64,000 nucleotides of DNA from CAZYMI01 sp964648505 (GTDB lineage Bacteria; Pseudomonadota; Alphaproteobacteria; Micavibrionales; Micavibrionaceae). Position 1 is the stretch's first letter. Each line of letters starts with the position of its first letter. A program made the position numbers and the translations under genes. The notes beneath the pieces are model-generated. The model saw nothing but the letters and a program-made list of their open reading frames with translations. It was not told the DNA's origin and did not search any database. Positions 1 through 9,841 of this stretch are shown piece by piece. The stretch spans positions 1 to 64,000 of the forward strand of contig CAZYMI010000009.1 in the NCBI GenBank assembly GCA_964648505.1. The letters are read 5' to 3'.

Positions 1-47
1 CCCTCGGCTTAGAAGGCCGATGCTCTATCCAGATGAGCTACGGGCGC
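1..47 (-). tRNA. tRNA-Arg (TCT), 3' part beyond window
   Basis: On the minus strand the sequence begins GCGCCCGTAGCTCA, a typical acceptor stem and D-arm start, and runs into an anticodon stem CGGCC/GGCCG enclosing the loop CTTCTAA. The anticodon TCT (plus-strand AGA at 11-13) reads arginine AGA codons. The variable loop, T-arm and acceptor 3' strand lie before base 1, so the gene is truncated by the window edge, not by mutation. It lies 8 bases from the tRNA-Pro gene on the same strand, so the two are probably co-transcribed. Confidence 0.88.
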
Positions 48-55
48 ATAAAACT

Positions 56-132
56 TGGTCGGGGTGGAGAGATTCGAACTCCCGACATCCTGCTCCCAAA
101 GCAGGCGCGCTACCAGACTGCGCTACACCCCG
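56..132 (-). tRNA. tRNA-Pro (TGG)
   Basis: A complete 77-base tRNA on the minus strand. The acceptor stem is CGGGGTG paired with CACCCCG, followed by discriminator A and an encoded CCA end (plus-strand tgg at 56-58). The anticodon stem CTGCT/AGCAG holds the loop TTTGGGA with anticodon TGG for proline. The T-arm contains GTTCGAATC. It sits just upstream of the truncated tRNA-Arg on the same strand. Confidence 0.95.
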
Positions 133-150
133 ATTTGCATGCCCCCAAGC

Positions 151-651
151 CTACCGGCCAGATGACGTGCGATGACCCTTATAGCGATTTGGGCTTTCCG
201 CTTCAAGCACATTACCAAAAATCTTATAATGAACGGTATCCCCCACCTTTAACCCCAGTTTTTCAGCAGTTCCGCCTATAACTTCCAGCGTGGCGAGCAC
301 AGGCACACCTGAAGGAATATTGGTTTCATCAAGGGGGCGGGCCTTATGGTGAATCTTTACGATTCGGCCTTTCTCATCGATAAAAATCATATCGAGAGGG
401 ACCAAAGTGTCTGACATCCAAAAGCTTACACGCTGGGCACTCTCATTAACAAACAACATTCCATAATTATCAGGGAGACTTTTGCGCCCCATCAGCCCTT
501 CGATCTGCTGTTCAGGGGTGATGGCAAGATCAATGTTAAAATCAAAAAGATCGCCTGTTGCTGTTTGTATTATCAGCGTTTCAGCTTGTGCACCTATTGG
601 CATAAAAAACAAAGTAATCAGAACAGCGATGAGGCCATAGAAATTTCTCAT
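151..651 (-). CDS. DUF192 family exported protein
   Basis: A 166-residue protein starting with a signal peptide (about residues 1-23, hydrophobic core then AQA). The DUF192 core follows: a GLMGR motif near residue 52 after a run of Gln/Glu, then a segment with FWM and PLDMIFID near residues 78-92. Members are small exported beta-rich proteins of unknown role. The start codon overlaps the stop of the upstream ABC exporter gene by four bases (ATGA), so translation is probably coupled. The C-terminal tail after the domain is short and polar. Family assignment is firm; the cellular role is not known. Confidence 0.88.
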   Translation of the reverse strand: MRNFYGLIAVLITLFFMPIGAQAETLIIQTATGDLFDFNIDLAITPEQQIEGLMGRKSLPDNYGMLFVNESAQRVSFWMSDTLVPLDMIFIDEKGRIVKIHHKARPLDETNIPSGVPVLATLEVIGGTAEKLGLKVGDTVHYKIFGNVLEAESPNRYKGHRTSSGR

Positions 652-2432
652 GCAATAAACGCCTCGCGCATGCGGGAATAAACACCTTCTGAGGACAAAA
701 GTTCAAGATGATTTCCGCTTTCTGAAACAATCCCATTATCAAGCACAATAATTTGATCCGCATTTTGAACAGTTGAAAGCCTGTGCGCGATGACAAGGGT
801 TGTCCTTCCCTTCTCCAGAATTTTAAGTGATGCCTGAACAGCCTTTTCTGACTCAGAATCAAGCGCAGATGTCGCTTCATCAAGAAGCAAAATAGGCGCA
901 TCTTTTAAAATTGCACGCGCAATAGCAATGCGTTGCTTTTGCCCGCCAGATACAAGGACGCCATTTTCGCCAATCCCCGTGTTATAACCGTCAGACATGG
1001 CTGTAATAAATTCGTGTGCGGCGGCAGCCCTTGCTGCTTCTTCCACCTGTTCGTCTGTAGCATCTGGTTTGCCATAGCGAATATTATCCCGCACAGAACC
1101 ATCAAACATGGTGATATCTTGCGATACAAGTGCAATGGCTTGCCGTAATGAATCAACGGTCAGATCACGTACATCCTGCCCTTCAATTAAAACAGAACCA
1201 GACGTCACATCATAAAAGCGGGGTATTAGATTCATGATGGTTGTTTTTCCAGACCCCGATGGCCCTACAAGCGCCGTTACCTTGCCGGACGGAATTTTTA
1301 ATGTGACCCCTTTAAGGGCTGACCTGTCTTCATCGTTGTTATACTTAAATACAACTTTTTCAAAATGAATATCAGGGGCGCGGCCTGCGGCCAATACTAA
1401 AGGTTTGGATGTTGGTAAAGTTGCAATGAAGGGTTTTGTATCCAGCATTTCAAAAACACGCTCAGCAGCTGCCAGGCCTACTTGCAAAACATTGTTTAAT
1501 TTTGAAAGTTTTTTAATAGGTTCATAGGCAAGCGAAAAAGCTGCTATAAATGACATCAGCCCACCTGTTGTCAGCTGCCCATCCAAAATTTGATATGCGC
1601 CGTAACTGATAATGCCAAAAACCGAAAAACCAACCAGAAGTTCATTGAAAGGGGTAGCAATCTCCCCAATTTTGACCGACTTAATATTTAAATTCATGAC
1701 CTGATCTATTGCTTTATTGGCCCGCGCCCGTTCTGCATTTTCCTGCCCATAGGCTTGAACTTGCCTGATACCATGAAAAATCTGTGAAAGGCGATCTGCC
1801 AGAAGTGCGGTATGCTGCTGAATAGAAGATGATACTTTGCGCAATCTTTTACCCAGATACCCCACCATTGCCGCAGCTGGAATAAAAGCAAAAATAGCAA
1901 TAAGCGAAAGATGCCAGTCTTGTAATATCATCACAGTAAGCAGAAAAATCAGAGTTAAAAAACTTGTGCCAATGCCGGTTAAAGCATCAACAACAGCCAT
2001 ACGCATGACCTGCACATCACTGATAACACGCGAAATAAGTTGGCCACTTGGATTGGCATGAAAAAACTTCAAATCAAGCGTCATAAAATGTGAAAAAAGA
2101 TCTTTTTGAACATCACCTATAATGTTCTGCCCAACCTTGATCATTTTTACCGTATGAATATAAGACGCGATGCCACGAACAAGAAAGCATCCAAATACAG
2201 AAAGCGCCATGGGAATGATAAGATTTTCTGAACTTGTATCATTCTGTGCGCTGATTAAAACATCATCAAGAACGGGTTGAAGCAACTTGGCAAAAGCTGC
2301 TGTCATAAGTGAAGAAATCACCATAAAGAAAAATGCGAGTGCAATTTGTCCATAATAAGGACGCAAATAATCGCAAAGCAACCGCTTGATTAACACGAGG
2401 GAATTTGTTTTTGTGCGCCTGCTCAGTGACAT
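648..2432 (-). CDS. msbA: MsbA-like ABC exporter (fused permease and ATPase)
   Basis: A 594-residue half-transporter with an N-terminal six-helix membrane domain and a C-terminal nucleotide-binding domain. Visible motifs: Walker A GPSGSGKT at about 390-397, signature VSGGQKQR at 494-501, Walker B LLLDEATS at 515-522 and the switch histidine in AHR near 550. The family flips lipid A core or other lipids across the inner membrane. An upstream in-frame start at 2540 would overlap the divergent phospholipase gene and add 36 atypical residues, so the ATG at 2432 is preferred. It is followed by an overlapping DUF192 gene. The fold is certain; lipid A as substrate is inferred, and another lipid or drug is possible. 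Confidence 0.88.
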   Translation of the reverse strand: MSLSRRTKTNSLVLIKRLLCDYLRPYYGQIALAFFFMVISSLMTAAFAKLLQPVLDDVLISAQNDTSSENLIIPMALSVFGCFLVRGIASYIHTVKMIKVGQNIIGDVQKDLFSHFMTLDLKFFHANPSGQLISRVISDVQVMRMAVVDALTGIGTSFLTLIFLLTVMILQDWHLSLIAIFAFIPAAAMVGYLGKRLRKVSSSIQQHTALLADRLSQIFHGIRQVQAYGQENAERARANKAIDQVMNLNIKSVKIGEIATPFNELLVGFSVFGIISYGAYQILDGQLTTGGLMSFIAAFSLAYEPIKKLSKLNNVLQVGLAAAERVFEMLDTKPFIATLPTSKPLVLAAGRAPDIHFEKVVFKYNNDEDRSALKGVTLKIPSGKVTALVGPSGSGKTTIMNLIPRFYDVTSGSVLIEGQDVRDLTVDSLRQAIALVSQDITMFDGSVRDNIRYGKPDATDEQVEEAARAAAAHEFITAMSDGYNTGIGENGVLVSGGQKQRIAIARAILKDAPILLLDEATSALDSESEKAVQASLKILEKGRTTLVIAHRLSTVQNADQIIVLDNGIVSESGNHLELLSSEGVYSRMREAFIA

Positions 2433-2488
2433 AGTGAGATTGATTTCAATTCGTGCTAAAATATTCTTAAAAGGAGTTTTCACGCAAA

Positions 2489-3535
2489 ATGCCCTCAGAG
2501 TCAAACCCGTGGCAAGATCTTGCCAATGTTGAACGTCCATTAGTGCCTGGCTATGCTATGCCTACAATAGGCCTTGCGCTTGGTGGCGGGCTTTCACGCG
2601 GGTTTGCCCATATTGGGGTCATCAGGGCGCTCAGACGCCATGGTATCAAGCCTGATGTTATATCAGGTACATCAATCGGGGCAGTTGTAGGCGGGTGCTA
2701 TTTGGCACGCAAATTAGACGAGTTTGAAGAGTGGGCCCTTGGGCTTTCGCGTGAAGGGCTTTTTTCTTACATGGACCTTAAAATGCGCAGCCCTAGCATC
2801 ATTGGCGGCGAAAAATTTAAAATAGCGCTTGCTGAGCATTTAAAAGATATACAGATCGAAAATCTACCCCACCCCTTCATTGCTATTGCAACCGACCTTG
2901 CAACAGGCCATGAGGTTTGGATACGCCGAGGATCGCTTGTTGAAGCGATGAACGCTTCATTTGCTCTGCCTGGTATTTTTCCGCCTAAACAAATTAATGG
3001 CCGCAACCTGATTGATGGTGCGCTTGTTAATCCTGTTCCTGTTTCAGCCTGCCGTGCCCTTGGTGCACGCATGGTTATTGCTGTTGATCTGAATACAGAC
3101 CTGATCAGCAAAGCAAGAAGCCCTGGGAAAAATTATCAAAATGTTATGGGTTTTGATATTTTTGGCGATCAGGGTAAGCAGTCGCATAACCCGTTTAATG
3201 CATCCAATATTGCACGGCGTCTTTTCCGCCGTGAAAACGACCAGCCATCTTTGTTTGGCGTTATGTTTTCAACCTTAAACATTGTGCTTGATCGCATTAC
3301 GCGATCTCGCCTTGCAGGAGACCCGCCAGATATCCATATCAAACCTTTGATCGGTCATATTGGCTTGCTTGAATTTGAACGCGCCGGCGAACTTATCAAA
3401 GAAGGAGAAAATGCAGTTGAACGTATTCTGCCCGATATTAAAGCGGCTGTGCGCGCCTTGCTTCCTGAAAAAGCAGATATGTTTAATCAAACTGACCGCG
3501 CTCCGGGCCGTCGCTTTTCGGAACCAACCGATTAA
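2489..3535 (+). CDS. Patatin-like phospholipase (RssA type)
   Basis: A 348-residue patatin-domain hydrolase. The oxyanion-hole loop GGGLSRG is at 32-38, the nucleophile elbow GTSIG at 60-64 (Ser62), and the catalytic aspartate in the DGA motif at Asp176, giving the Ser-Asp dyad of the family. There is no signal peptide, so it should act in the cytoplasm or on the inner leaflet as a phospholipase or lysophospholipase. AAAAGGAG lies 12 bases before the ATG. It is divergent from the ABC exporter, with 56 bases between starts, so both promoters share that gap. The true lipid substrate cannot be told from sequence. Confidence 0.9.
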   Translation: MPSESNPWQDLANVERPLVPGYAMPTIGLALGGGLSRGFAHIGVIRALRRHGIKPDVISGTSIGAVVGGCYLARKLDEFEEWALGLSREGLFSYMDLKMRSPSIIGGEKFKIALAEHLKDIQIENLPHPFIAIATDLATGHEVWIRRGSLVEAMNASFALPGIFPPKQINGRNLIDGALVNPVPVSACRALGARMVIAVDLNTDLISKARSPGKNYQNVMGFDIFGDQGKQSHNPFNASNIARRLFRRENDQPSLFGVMFSTLNIVLDRITRSRLAGDPPDIHIKPLIGHIGLLEFERAGELIKEGENAVERILPDIKAAVRALLPEKADMFNQTDRAPGRRFSEPTD

Positions 3536-3549
3536 ACAAAGCCAAATTT

Positions 3550-4482
3550 TTAAAATATTTTACGCTTTTTGTGTTTGCGATCTGGCAACGCCCTACCCCA
3601 GTTCAACCGATTAAATAAATAAACCGGCCTGACATTACCATGCACGGCACATAAAGCGTTTAATGACTTATCTAAATCTGCAAGCGTTTGAACCGATTTA
3701 AAATGACCTGCATGCATGCCTGTGCGCACCAAGGCTGTATCCATGCCCATTGCAGATCCGCCTGTAATATCGTGATCCATTGAATCGCCAATAACAGCAG
3801 TTTGCCCGGGGTAAATATCAAGCTTCTGCAATTTACGCACACACATCTGGAATATGGGTTTATGGGGTTTACCGATATGGGCAACAACCCCACCAAAATC
3901 CTGATAACGACGGGCTATAGCACCAGCCCCCATCACCAGCTGGGACCCGACTAATGTTTTCAGGTCTGGATTTAAACATAAAGCTTTTAACCGTTTTTGT
4001 ACGGCTTTGCGCAAAATCGGCTCATAATCTTCAATTTTTTTGTCAGTATCTGCGCTCATAATCAGCAGAAAAGTTGCTTCTTCGGGTTGATCTACAAATT
4101 CCAACCCAAGACCATCAAGCATGTGACGATCATCGTCTTTGGAAATAATAAAAACTTTTTTACCAAGGCCTTTAAAAGGTTCTTCGGTTTGGGTCAGCAT
4201 GCCTTGATAAAGCATTTCGCCTACAGAAATCACATCGTCATAAACAGTCTGAGGAACGCCGCATTCCTTTAAAATTGAACGACACTCATCCGCCCGAAAA
4301 ATGGCATTGGTAAGAATGTAAATGATTTTCTTGCGTTCTTTGAGTTCTCGCAGGCAATCTACGACGCCTTCAAAGGCTTTTTCGGATCGGTCATTATGAA
4401 TAACCCCCAATTCATCAATAAGAAAAGCCATGTAAGAATCCGAAATATCGGACACGCCTTGGCAGAATTTGGTTTGCGGCAT
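3550..4482 (-). CDS. HAD-superfamily class IIA hydrolase (NagD-like)
   Basis: A 310-residue HAD phosphatase with a class IIA cap. Motif I is LIDELG (nucleophile Asp23), motif II the threonine in LTNA at about 57-60, motif III the lysine in GKPHKP near 205, and motif IV GDSMDHD at 232-238. This matches the alphaproteobacterial family usually annotated as TIGR01459. Motif I normally has an aromatic residue before the glycine (DxWG) and here has leucine. The gene converges on the phospholipase gene with 14 bases between stops. Substrate unknown; a sugar phosphate or other small phosphomonoester is likely. Confidence 0.85.
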   Translation of the reverse strand: MPQTKFCQGVSDISDSYMAFLIDELGVIHNDRSEKAFEGVVDCLRELKERKKIIYILTNAIFRADECRSILKECGVPQTVYDDVISVGEMLYQGMLTQTEEPFKGLGKKVFIISKDDDRHMLDGLGLEFVDQPEEATFLLIMSADTDKKIEDYEPILRKAVQKRLKALCLNPDLKTLVGSQLVMGAGAIARRYQDFGGVVAHIGKPHKPIFQMCVRKLQKLDIYPGQTAVIGDSMDHDITGGSAMGMDTALVRTGMHAGHFKSVQTLADLDKSLNALCAVHGNVRPVYLFNRLNWGRALPDRKHKKRKIF

Positions 4483-4546
4483 CTTGAAAATCCTTTAATA
4501 ACAGTAACTTAGCTTAGTATACGCTAAAATTACCAATAAAAGATTA

Positions 4547-7500
4547 TCACGCCGCGCGGCTCTCGGCACGGCCTGATTTAGGGGTTTTTCCAGAAGCCTG
4601 ACACAACATGTTATAAAGCCGCCCAATGTCAGACGATAAGAATGTTGCGGCCAACAAATCGCCCTGGTCGTTGGTCAGGGCCTGGTCGAACAGCTCCTCG
4701 AATGAACGTATATAACGCTGCACATACGATCTGAATTCGTGATCCGCTTTAAACTTGTCACGCACCTTGTCAATATTAACCGTTTCATCAACAGCGATCA
4801 GGCGGCGCGTGAATGCCCCTACATCACCACGCTGATAAGCACGCCACAGGCGATCTGACGGGTCTGGGTCAAGCTGGCGGGTAAAGTCCACAGAAAGTGA
4901 ATGCAAGGTTTCAAGAACAAATTTTGCAGATGTTAAAAATGCATCACGCTGTGTTCGCATATGCGCATCACGAATACGTTCTGCTTGTAAGCTTGCATCT
5001 TGCGATGCCTTAAACAAGGATGTTGATTGACGGCTATAGTGATTAGAAGCTTCTTCTGAAGCCTGCACAGCCTTACCAGAAACAGACAAAAACTTTTCTG
5101 TCTGTGCATCAAGTTCAGCACGCGCTTTATGAATACGTGCCAGCACATCACTTGAAAGCCTATCTGCTTCAGACACCTTACCTGAAAGCTGCATGACAGC
5201 GCGTGCGATCTGGTCTGCCGTATCTGTTGATGCTTCACCAACACGCAAGGCCTGTGTTTTTAATTCTGCGCCATATTTTTGAGCGGTTGAAAGCGATGAC
5301 TTCATATGTTCGTCAAGTTCACGCGAACGGATCAAAAAGCTATCACCTAAAGTTTTTAAATTATGAAGCGTTGCGGAAGCCGCCTGAATCATGCCTGCTG
5401 TGTCATCTTTCACGCCTTGAGCAACGTCATGGGCTTGCAGCCCTGTTTCTTGAACTTTAGCCATGAGCTTACCAGCTTCAGCTGAAACCACCGCACTCGT
5501 ATCAACAAGATCATCCCGGGCTGACTGGGAAGCATCGCGCACATCTTGGGCTTTAAGAGAAAACAAACCTGTCGCCTCTTCAATTTGTGCCACGGCACCA
5601 CCAATAGATTCCGATAATTCAGCAAACTGGTTTTCAACGGTTTTCTGTATCGCTTGCATTTTTAACAATGTTTGATCGGCTGCAAGAAAAATATTAGCGC
5701 GCTGATTTTCAAGTGACTGTTCATGAAACTGCAAGGTTTCAAAAGTTTTGTGCGATGTATCTTCAATATCCTGCATACGGTCGCTTAAGTAATCACTTGA
5801 TGTTTTTAAAAGTTGTAAAGCTTCCGCAGAACCTGATCGCAAGTCACTCAAACGCTGATCAAAGGTAACCCCTATTTCTTGCAAACGCTTTAAATTTGAA
5901 GTACCTGAAACATCAAACTCAGTATTTAATGCTTCCAGCTTGCTGTGCAACTGCCCCGCCTGATCAAACGCTTTTAAATAAACAGGTTCGGCACGATCAA
6001 CAGCTTTTTCAATTGTTTCAAGCGTACTTGTTAATGATTGCCTTAAAGCATCGGATTGTTCGATTAAGCGTCCTGATTTTGCATCAAGCTGCAAATCAAT
6101 TTCCGATATGTCGGTTAGCACCATCTGCGTTGCATTGCGCAGCTCGGTACAACGATTGGAAACAGAATTACTCAAAGCGTTAATATCGCTGGCTACCGAT
6201 GTTGCAGTGCCTTGCAAACTTTCAACCTGATGTTCAAGAGCTATATGTACCTTTTCAACACGATCCAAGACATCTTTGGATGTATCGATAAGTTGAGATT
6301 TTTGCGTGAAAAGTTCTTCACCAATTGATTTTGTATGCGCCGAAATCTGGCCAGAGAGGGTTGATATCTCAATAACCTGATTACGCAGCATCGTGCGAAT
6401 ATTTTCTGCCTGATCTTTTGCTTTATAAGAAGCGTCAGATAAATCGCCTACGCGCTTTTTCAACGTTTCTTCTATTTGAATGTGCCTGTCATCAAGATCG
6501 CGGATCACAGATTCAAGTTGTCTTATAGGTTGATTGAGCCCGTTTTGGGTATCATCAACATGCGTTTCAAGTAATGAAATAGTTTGTTTAATTTTTTCGT
6601 GGTTACGATCAATGATTTTTTCAAAGCTAACAATCTGATCAGAAGATGCACCTGATGCTTGTTGTAACCGGTCGCGAGCATCTGAAAGCAGCGCTACCAT
6701 CTCATCGATACGCTTAGCAGTTTGGTCTGCCGTTTGTGAAAGCATTTCTGTTTCAAGCGATGTGTTTTCTACCATCCGACTTGCTTGTTCTTGTGCTGAA
6801 AGGCTTGTTTTTTCAAGCATATCTGCTGCACGACGCACGGCTGATGTTACCGTTTCCGATCCTGATAAAGCAGTTGATAGAGCTTCATTAAGGCGGTTAG
6901 CAACCACCATACCTGCTTGCTCAATATGGTCTGACTGGCTTGCAAAATTTGCAACCACGCTGCCCATAGCCTCTGCTTGCTTAGCAAGCCTTGCTTCTAT
7001 TGCAACGCTTCGAGTTTCAACAAGTTCAGCTGAATGATTTAAATGCTTAAGTGAATCTTGAATTTTATCAACAATCAGTGCTGCATGGCTTGTTAAAATA
7101 GCCGCGCCTTCTTCAAGCATTTGCTTTTGCTGACCCAGCAAGACAGATGATTGGCCCATGCTTTCCATCGCGGTTTGAGACACTTCATCCAGATGATCGA
7201 TTTGCGTTTCAATGGTTGTACCCAAGCGTGATGCTTCCGCAACCACCCGATCCGTTGCCCGCGCTAAGGTCACATTATGCTGATCAAAACTGGTGGATAG
7301 ATCAGCAAGCTTTAAGGATATATCATCAACACCACCCCGAAGGCCGCTATAGGTTTTTGTAAGATAAGTTTCAATATCAGCTGCTTTGACTTTTGCGGAT
7401 TCTGCTGCGTTTAAAATACGATTTGTGCCGTTATCAAATACAGTTTCAATTGAAGCCATGCGATCAGCCACTGATTTGCTTGCCTTTTCCCATTGCTGGG

Positions 7501-8242
7501 CCCCATCACTCGCTTTACTTTCAATACGGGAAATACGTTCATCAAGTTCATCAGTTAAAGATATCAGACGCGATGATTTTGCATTCAGTGTATCGGTTAG
7601 ACGATCAATATGAAATTCAGTCTTTCTTGATAAGCCTACAAAATCGCGCATTTCTGTTTGTAATCCGGCGCGGGCGCGATGAATCGATTTTAAAACCGCT
7701 TTTGATGATGATGATAAATGGGATGCCTGCTGGCACAAACGCTCAATATCTGTGCTAATTCTGTGCTGCCGGTCTTCAGATGGAAAGATAATTGATTGCA
7801 GTTCTGTACGTAGTATTTCACCATAAAGCTTTGTATCTGCGTTGCGCTGAATTTGTGTAACAATAAACCAAATTAAAGCAACAGGCGCCAACGCCCCTGT
7901 CATCAATGCCCCCCATTCATGAGGAAGCATCGCGCCCAAATTCAAAGCCCCAACACGGCCCATAAGGGCAAACAAGCACAAAGAAAACCAAATGGCAGAT
8001 AATACAGTGCCAACAGCCATGGGTACCTTGGAAAACCGTTCTGCATCAATTGGTTTAACTGAGGACATGATCGGTAATGGATCGCGGAATTCTGAATCCT
8101 CTTGCACTGGGATACGCGATTCATACAAAGCATTTAATTTATCCTGCGCCGAAAAATGTACCTCATCGGACGTATTGTCTTGGAAATAGCCCTCAGCCGA
8201 AGCACGCTTTTTTGATGCAGATGAAAAGTTAGGCGGATTCAT
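4547..8242 (-). CDS. Giant membrane-anchored coiled-coil protein
   Basis: A 1231-residue protein of unknown function. The first 70 residues are polar; two hydrophobic segments follow at about 75-94 and 111-130 with a short loop between, so both ends should be cytoplasmic. From about 140 to 1090 it is an almost unbroken helical, heptad-rich coiled coil of the apolipoprotein/tropomyosin look, rich in Ala, Gln, Ser, Asp and with few prolines. The last 130 residues form a distinct domain rich in Arg, Phe and Tyr. An earlier in-frame TTG at 8311 exists, but the ATG at 8242 has a strong ribosome site (GGGGAG) and is preferred. The layout recalls the rhizobial growth-pole ring protein GPR/RgsE; that is a comparison of architecture, not shown homology. 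Confidence 0.75.
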   Translation of the reverse strand: MNPPNFSSASKKRASAEGYFQDNTSDEVHFSAQDKLNALYESRIPVQEDSEFRDPLPIMSSVKPIDAERFSKVPMAVGTVLSAIWFSLCLFALMGRVGALNLGAMLPHEWGALMTGALAPVALIWFIVTQIQRNADTKLYGEILRTELQSIIFPSEDRQHRISTDIERLCQQASHLSSSSKAVLKSIHRARAGLQTEMRDFVGLSRKTEFHIDRLTDTLNAKSSRLISLTDELDERISRIESKASDGAQQWEKASKSVADRMASIETVFDNGTNRILNAAESAKVKAADIETYLTKTYSGLRGGVDDISLKLADLSTSFDQHNVTLARATDRVVAEASRLGTTIETQIDHLDEVSQTAMESMGQSSVLLGQQKQMLEEGAAILTSHAALIVDKIQDSLKHLNHSAELVETRSVAIEARLAKQAEAMGSVVANFASQSDHIEQAGMVVANRLNEALSTALSGSETVTSAVRRAADMLEKTSLSAQEQASRMVENTSLETEMLSQTADQTAKRIDEMVALLSDARDRLQQASGASSDQIVSFEKIIDRNHEKIKQTISLLETHVDDTQNGLNQPIRQLESVIRDLDDRHIQIEETLKKRVGDLSDASYKAKDQAENIRTMLRNQVIEISTLSGQISAHTKSIGEELFTQKSQLIDTSKDVLDRVEKVHIALEHQVESLQGTATSVASDINALSNSVSNRCTELRNATQMVLTDISEIDLQLDAKSGRLIEQSDALRQSLTSTLETIEKAVDRAEPVYLKAFDQAGQLHSKLEALNTEFDVSGTSNLKRLQEIGVTFDQRLSDLRSGSAEALQLLKTSSDYLSDRMQDIEDTSHKTFETLQFHEQSLENQRANIFLAADQTLLKMQAIQKTVENQFAELSESIGGAVAQIEEATGLFSLKAQDVRDASQSARDDLVDTSAVVSAEAGKLMAKVQETGLQAHDVAQGVKDDTAGMIQAASATLHNLKTLGDSFLIRSRELDEHMKSSLSTAQKYGAELKTQALRVGEASTDTADQIARAVMQLSGKVSEADRLSSDVLARIHKARAELDAQTEKFLSVSGKAVQASEEASNHYSRQSTSLFKASQDASLQAERIRDAHMRTQRDAFLTSAKFVLETLHSLSVDFTRQLDPDPSDRLWRAYQRGDVGAFTRRLIAVDETVNIDKVRDKFKADHEFRSYVQRYIRSFEELFDQALTNDQGDLLAATFLSSDIGRLYNMLCQASGKTPKSGRAESRAA

Positions 8243-8358
8243 GACGCGCTCCCCAGCAAAAAATGTCTTTTGGAATATATCCAAAAGACCACGCGAGACC
8301 TTTTTATTCAAGACAAATAAGGACTTATGCCCTTATTCTCTGGGGATAGGGCTGTGGA

Positions 8359-9819
8359 TTATTTTTGTATCTGACGGATATACGCCTCTACATCGTGTTT
8401 TAATTCAGGAGCCAGTAAATAAAGGCCGATGATATTTGGGATTGCCATCGATAAAAACATAGCATCAGCAAAGTTAATGACATTTTCAAGCGTTACGGCT
8501 GATCCCACGATAATCAAAGCCAGATACAGCAAACGAAAGCTCATAATAACGCCTTTGCTTTCGCCAAAAAGATACCCCGCGCATTTCTCACCATAATAAG
8601 AATAAACGATGATTGTTGAATAAGCGAACAAGAAAACAATCACAGTTAAAACGTAATCAAACCAAGGAAAAACAGTTTCAAATGCCTGTGATGTTAAAGA
8701 AATACCCTGCACATCACTTCCTGCACCTTGATAAACACCCGACACAATAATGACTAAGGCCGTCACCATACAGACAAAAAACGTATCTAAAAATGGCCCC
8801 AGACCACCAACCAAACCCTGCCTGACAGGAATATCGGTTTTTGCCGATGCCTGAATAATAGCAGCTGTACCTATACCGGCTTCATTAGCAAAAGAAGCAC
8901 GCTGAACACCCGCAACAACCGCCCCGACAAAACCACCCATACCTGCTTGCACGCTAAAGGCGCTTGTAAAAATGCTCCATAACGCTGAGGGAATATTCTG
9001 ATAGTTCACACCAATTACAATCAGGCCCGCAACAATATAAAGTGCGGCCATAGAAGGGGTTAATTTAGAAGCAACCTTAGCAATTGATTGAACACCGCCA
9101 AGCGTTACAAGCCCAGATAACAAAGCAAGCGCCAAGCCAAACATCCAACCTTTTTGATACAAAAAACTGGATTCCCCCCCTGTTGCATATAAAAACTGGC
9201 TATAGACCTGATTAGCCTGAAACATATTGCCTGCGCCTATCGCGCCGCCAATACAGCACACCGCAAACAACCCCGCAAAAAACATACCCAGAAGCGGTAG
9301 GTTATATTTTAAAAACGCTGCCTTTAAGTAATACATCGGGCCGCCTGCAACTTCGTTAGGGCGCGCGGCATCAGGAAATTGCCTGTATTTGACGCCCAAG
9401 GTAACCTCAGCAAATTTACTGGCCATGCCAAAAATACCCATTAAGCCCATCCAAAAAGCAGCGCCCGGCCCGCCAATTGTAATTGCAACTGCCACACCTG
9501 CAATATTACCAAGACCTATCGTGGCTGATAAACAAGCGGCAAGTGAATCAAAATTACTGATCTGGCCTTTTGCATCTGGTTCATTATATTTACTACCCAG
9601 ACACTCAAACGCGTGTTTGAAATAACGAACATTCACAAATTTAAGATAAACGGAAAAAAAGATTGCCGCTGCTGCAAGCCAAATAACAATCAAAGGAATT
9701 TTTTTAATCTCTTCGCCTGAAGGGCTGTCAAAAGAAACGGGAATATTAAAAAAAACAATGGCTTGTGCATATTCTGCAATTGGGCCAAATGCGTTATTGA
9801 TAATTGTGTCTATACTCAT
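8359..9819 (-). CDS. Sodium:alanine symporter (AGCS family)
   Basis: A 486-residue integral membrane protein with about ten to eleven hydrophobic segments. It carries the AGCS hallmark stretch around GGPGAAFWMG and GMASKFAEVTLGVKYR, plus conserved FANEAGIG and PVRQG loops. Members import alanine or glycine with Na+ or H+. GGGGGA lies just before the ATG. Length fits the family. It is followed by the giant coiled-coil gene on the same strand after a gap of just over 100 bases, so co-transcription is possible but not shown. Confidence 0.92.
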   Translation of the reverse strand: MSIDTIINNAFGPIAEYAQAIVFFNIPVSFDSPSGEEIKKIPLIVIWLAAAAIFFSVYLKFVNVRYFKHAFECLGSKYNEPDAKGQISNFDSLAACLSATIGLGNIAGVAVAITIGGPGAAFWMGLMGIFGMASKFAEVTLGVKYRQFPDAARPNEVAGGPMYYLKAAFLKYNLPLLGMFFAGLFAVCCIGGAIGAGNMFQANQVYSQFLYATGGESSFLYQKGWMFGLALALLSGLVTLGGVQSIAKVASKLTPSMAALYIVAGLIVIGVNYQNIPSALWSIFTSAFSVQAGMGGFVGAVVAGVQRASFANEAGIGTAAIIQASAKTDIPVRQGLVGGLGPFLDTFFVCMVTALVIIVSGVYQGAGSDVQGISLTSQAFETVFPWFDYVLTVIVFLFAYSTIIVYSYYGEKCAGYLFGESKGVIMSFRLLYLALIIVGSAVTLENVINFADAMFLSMAIPNIIGLYLLAPELKHDVEAYIRQIQK

Positions 9820-9841
9820 ATTTCCCCCTTTAAAAATTGAA

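Noticed and set aside
1..150. tRNA-associated integration site
   Set aside because: Two tRNA genes are typical targets, but no integrase, repeated tRNA end or foreign-looking region is seen in the window.
3536..3549. Terminator between the converging phospholipase and HAD genes
   Set aside because: The gap is only 14 bases and no stem with a T-run is visible.
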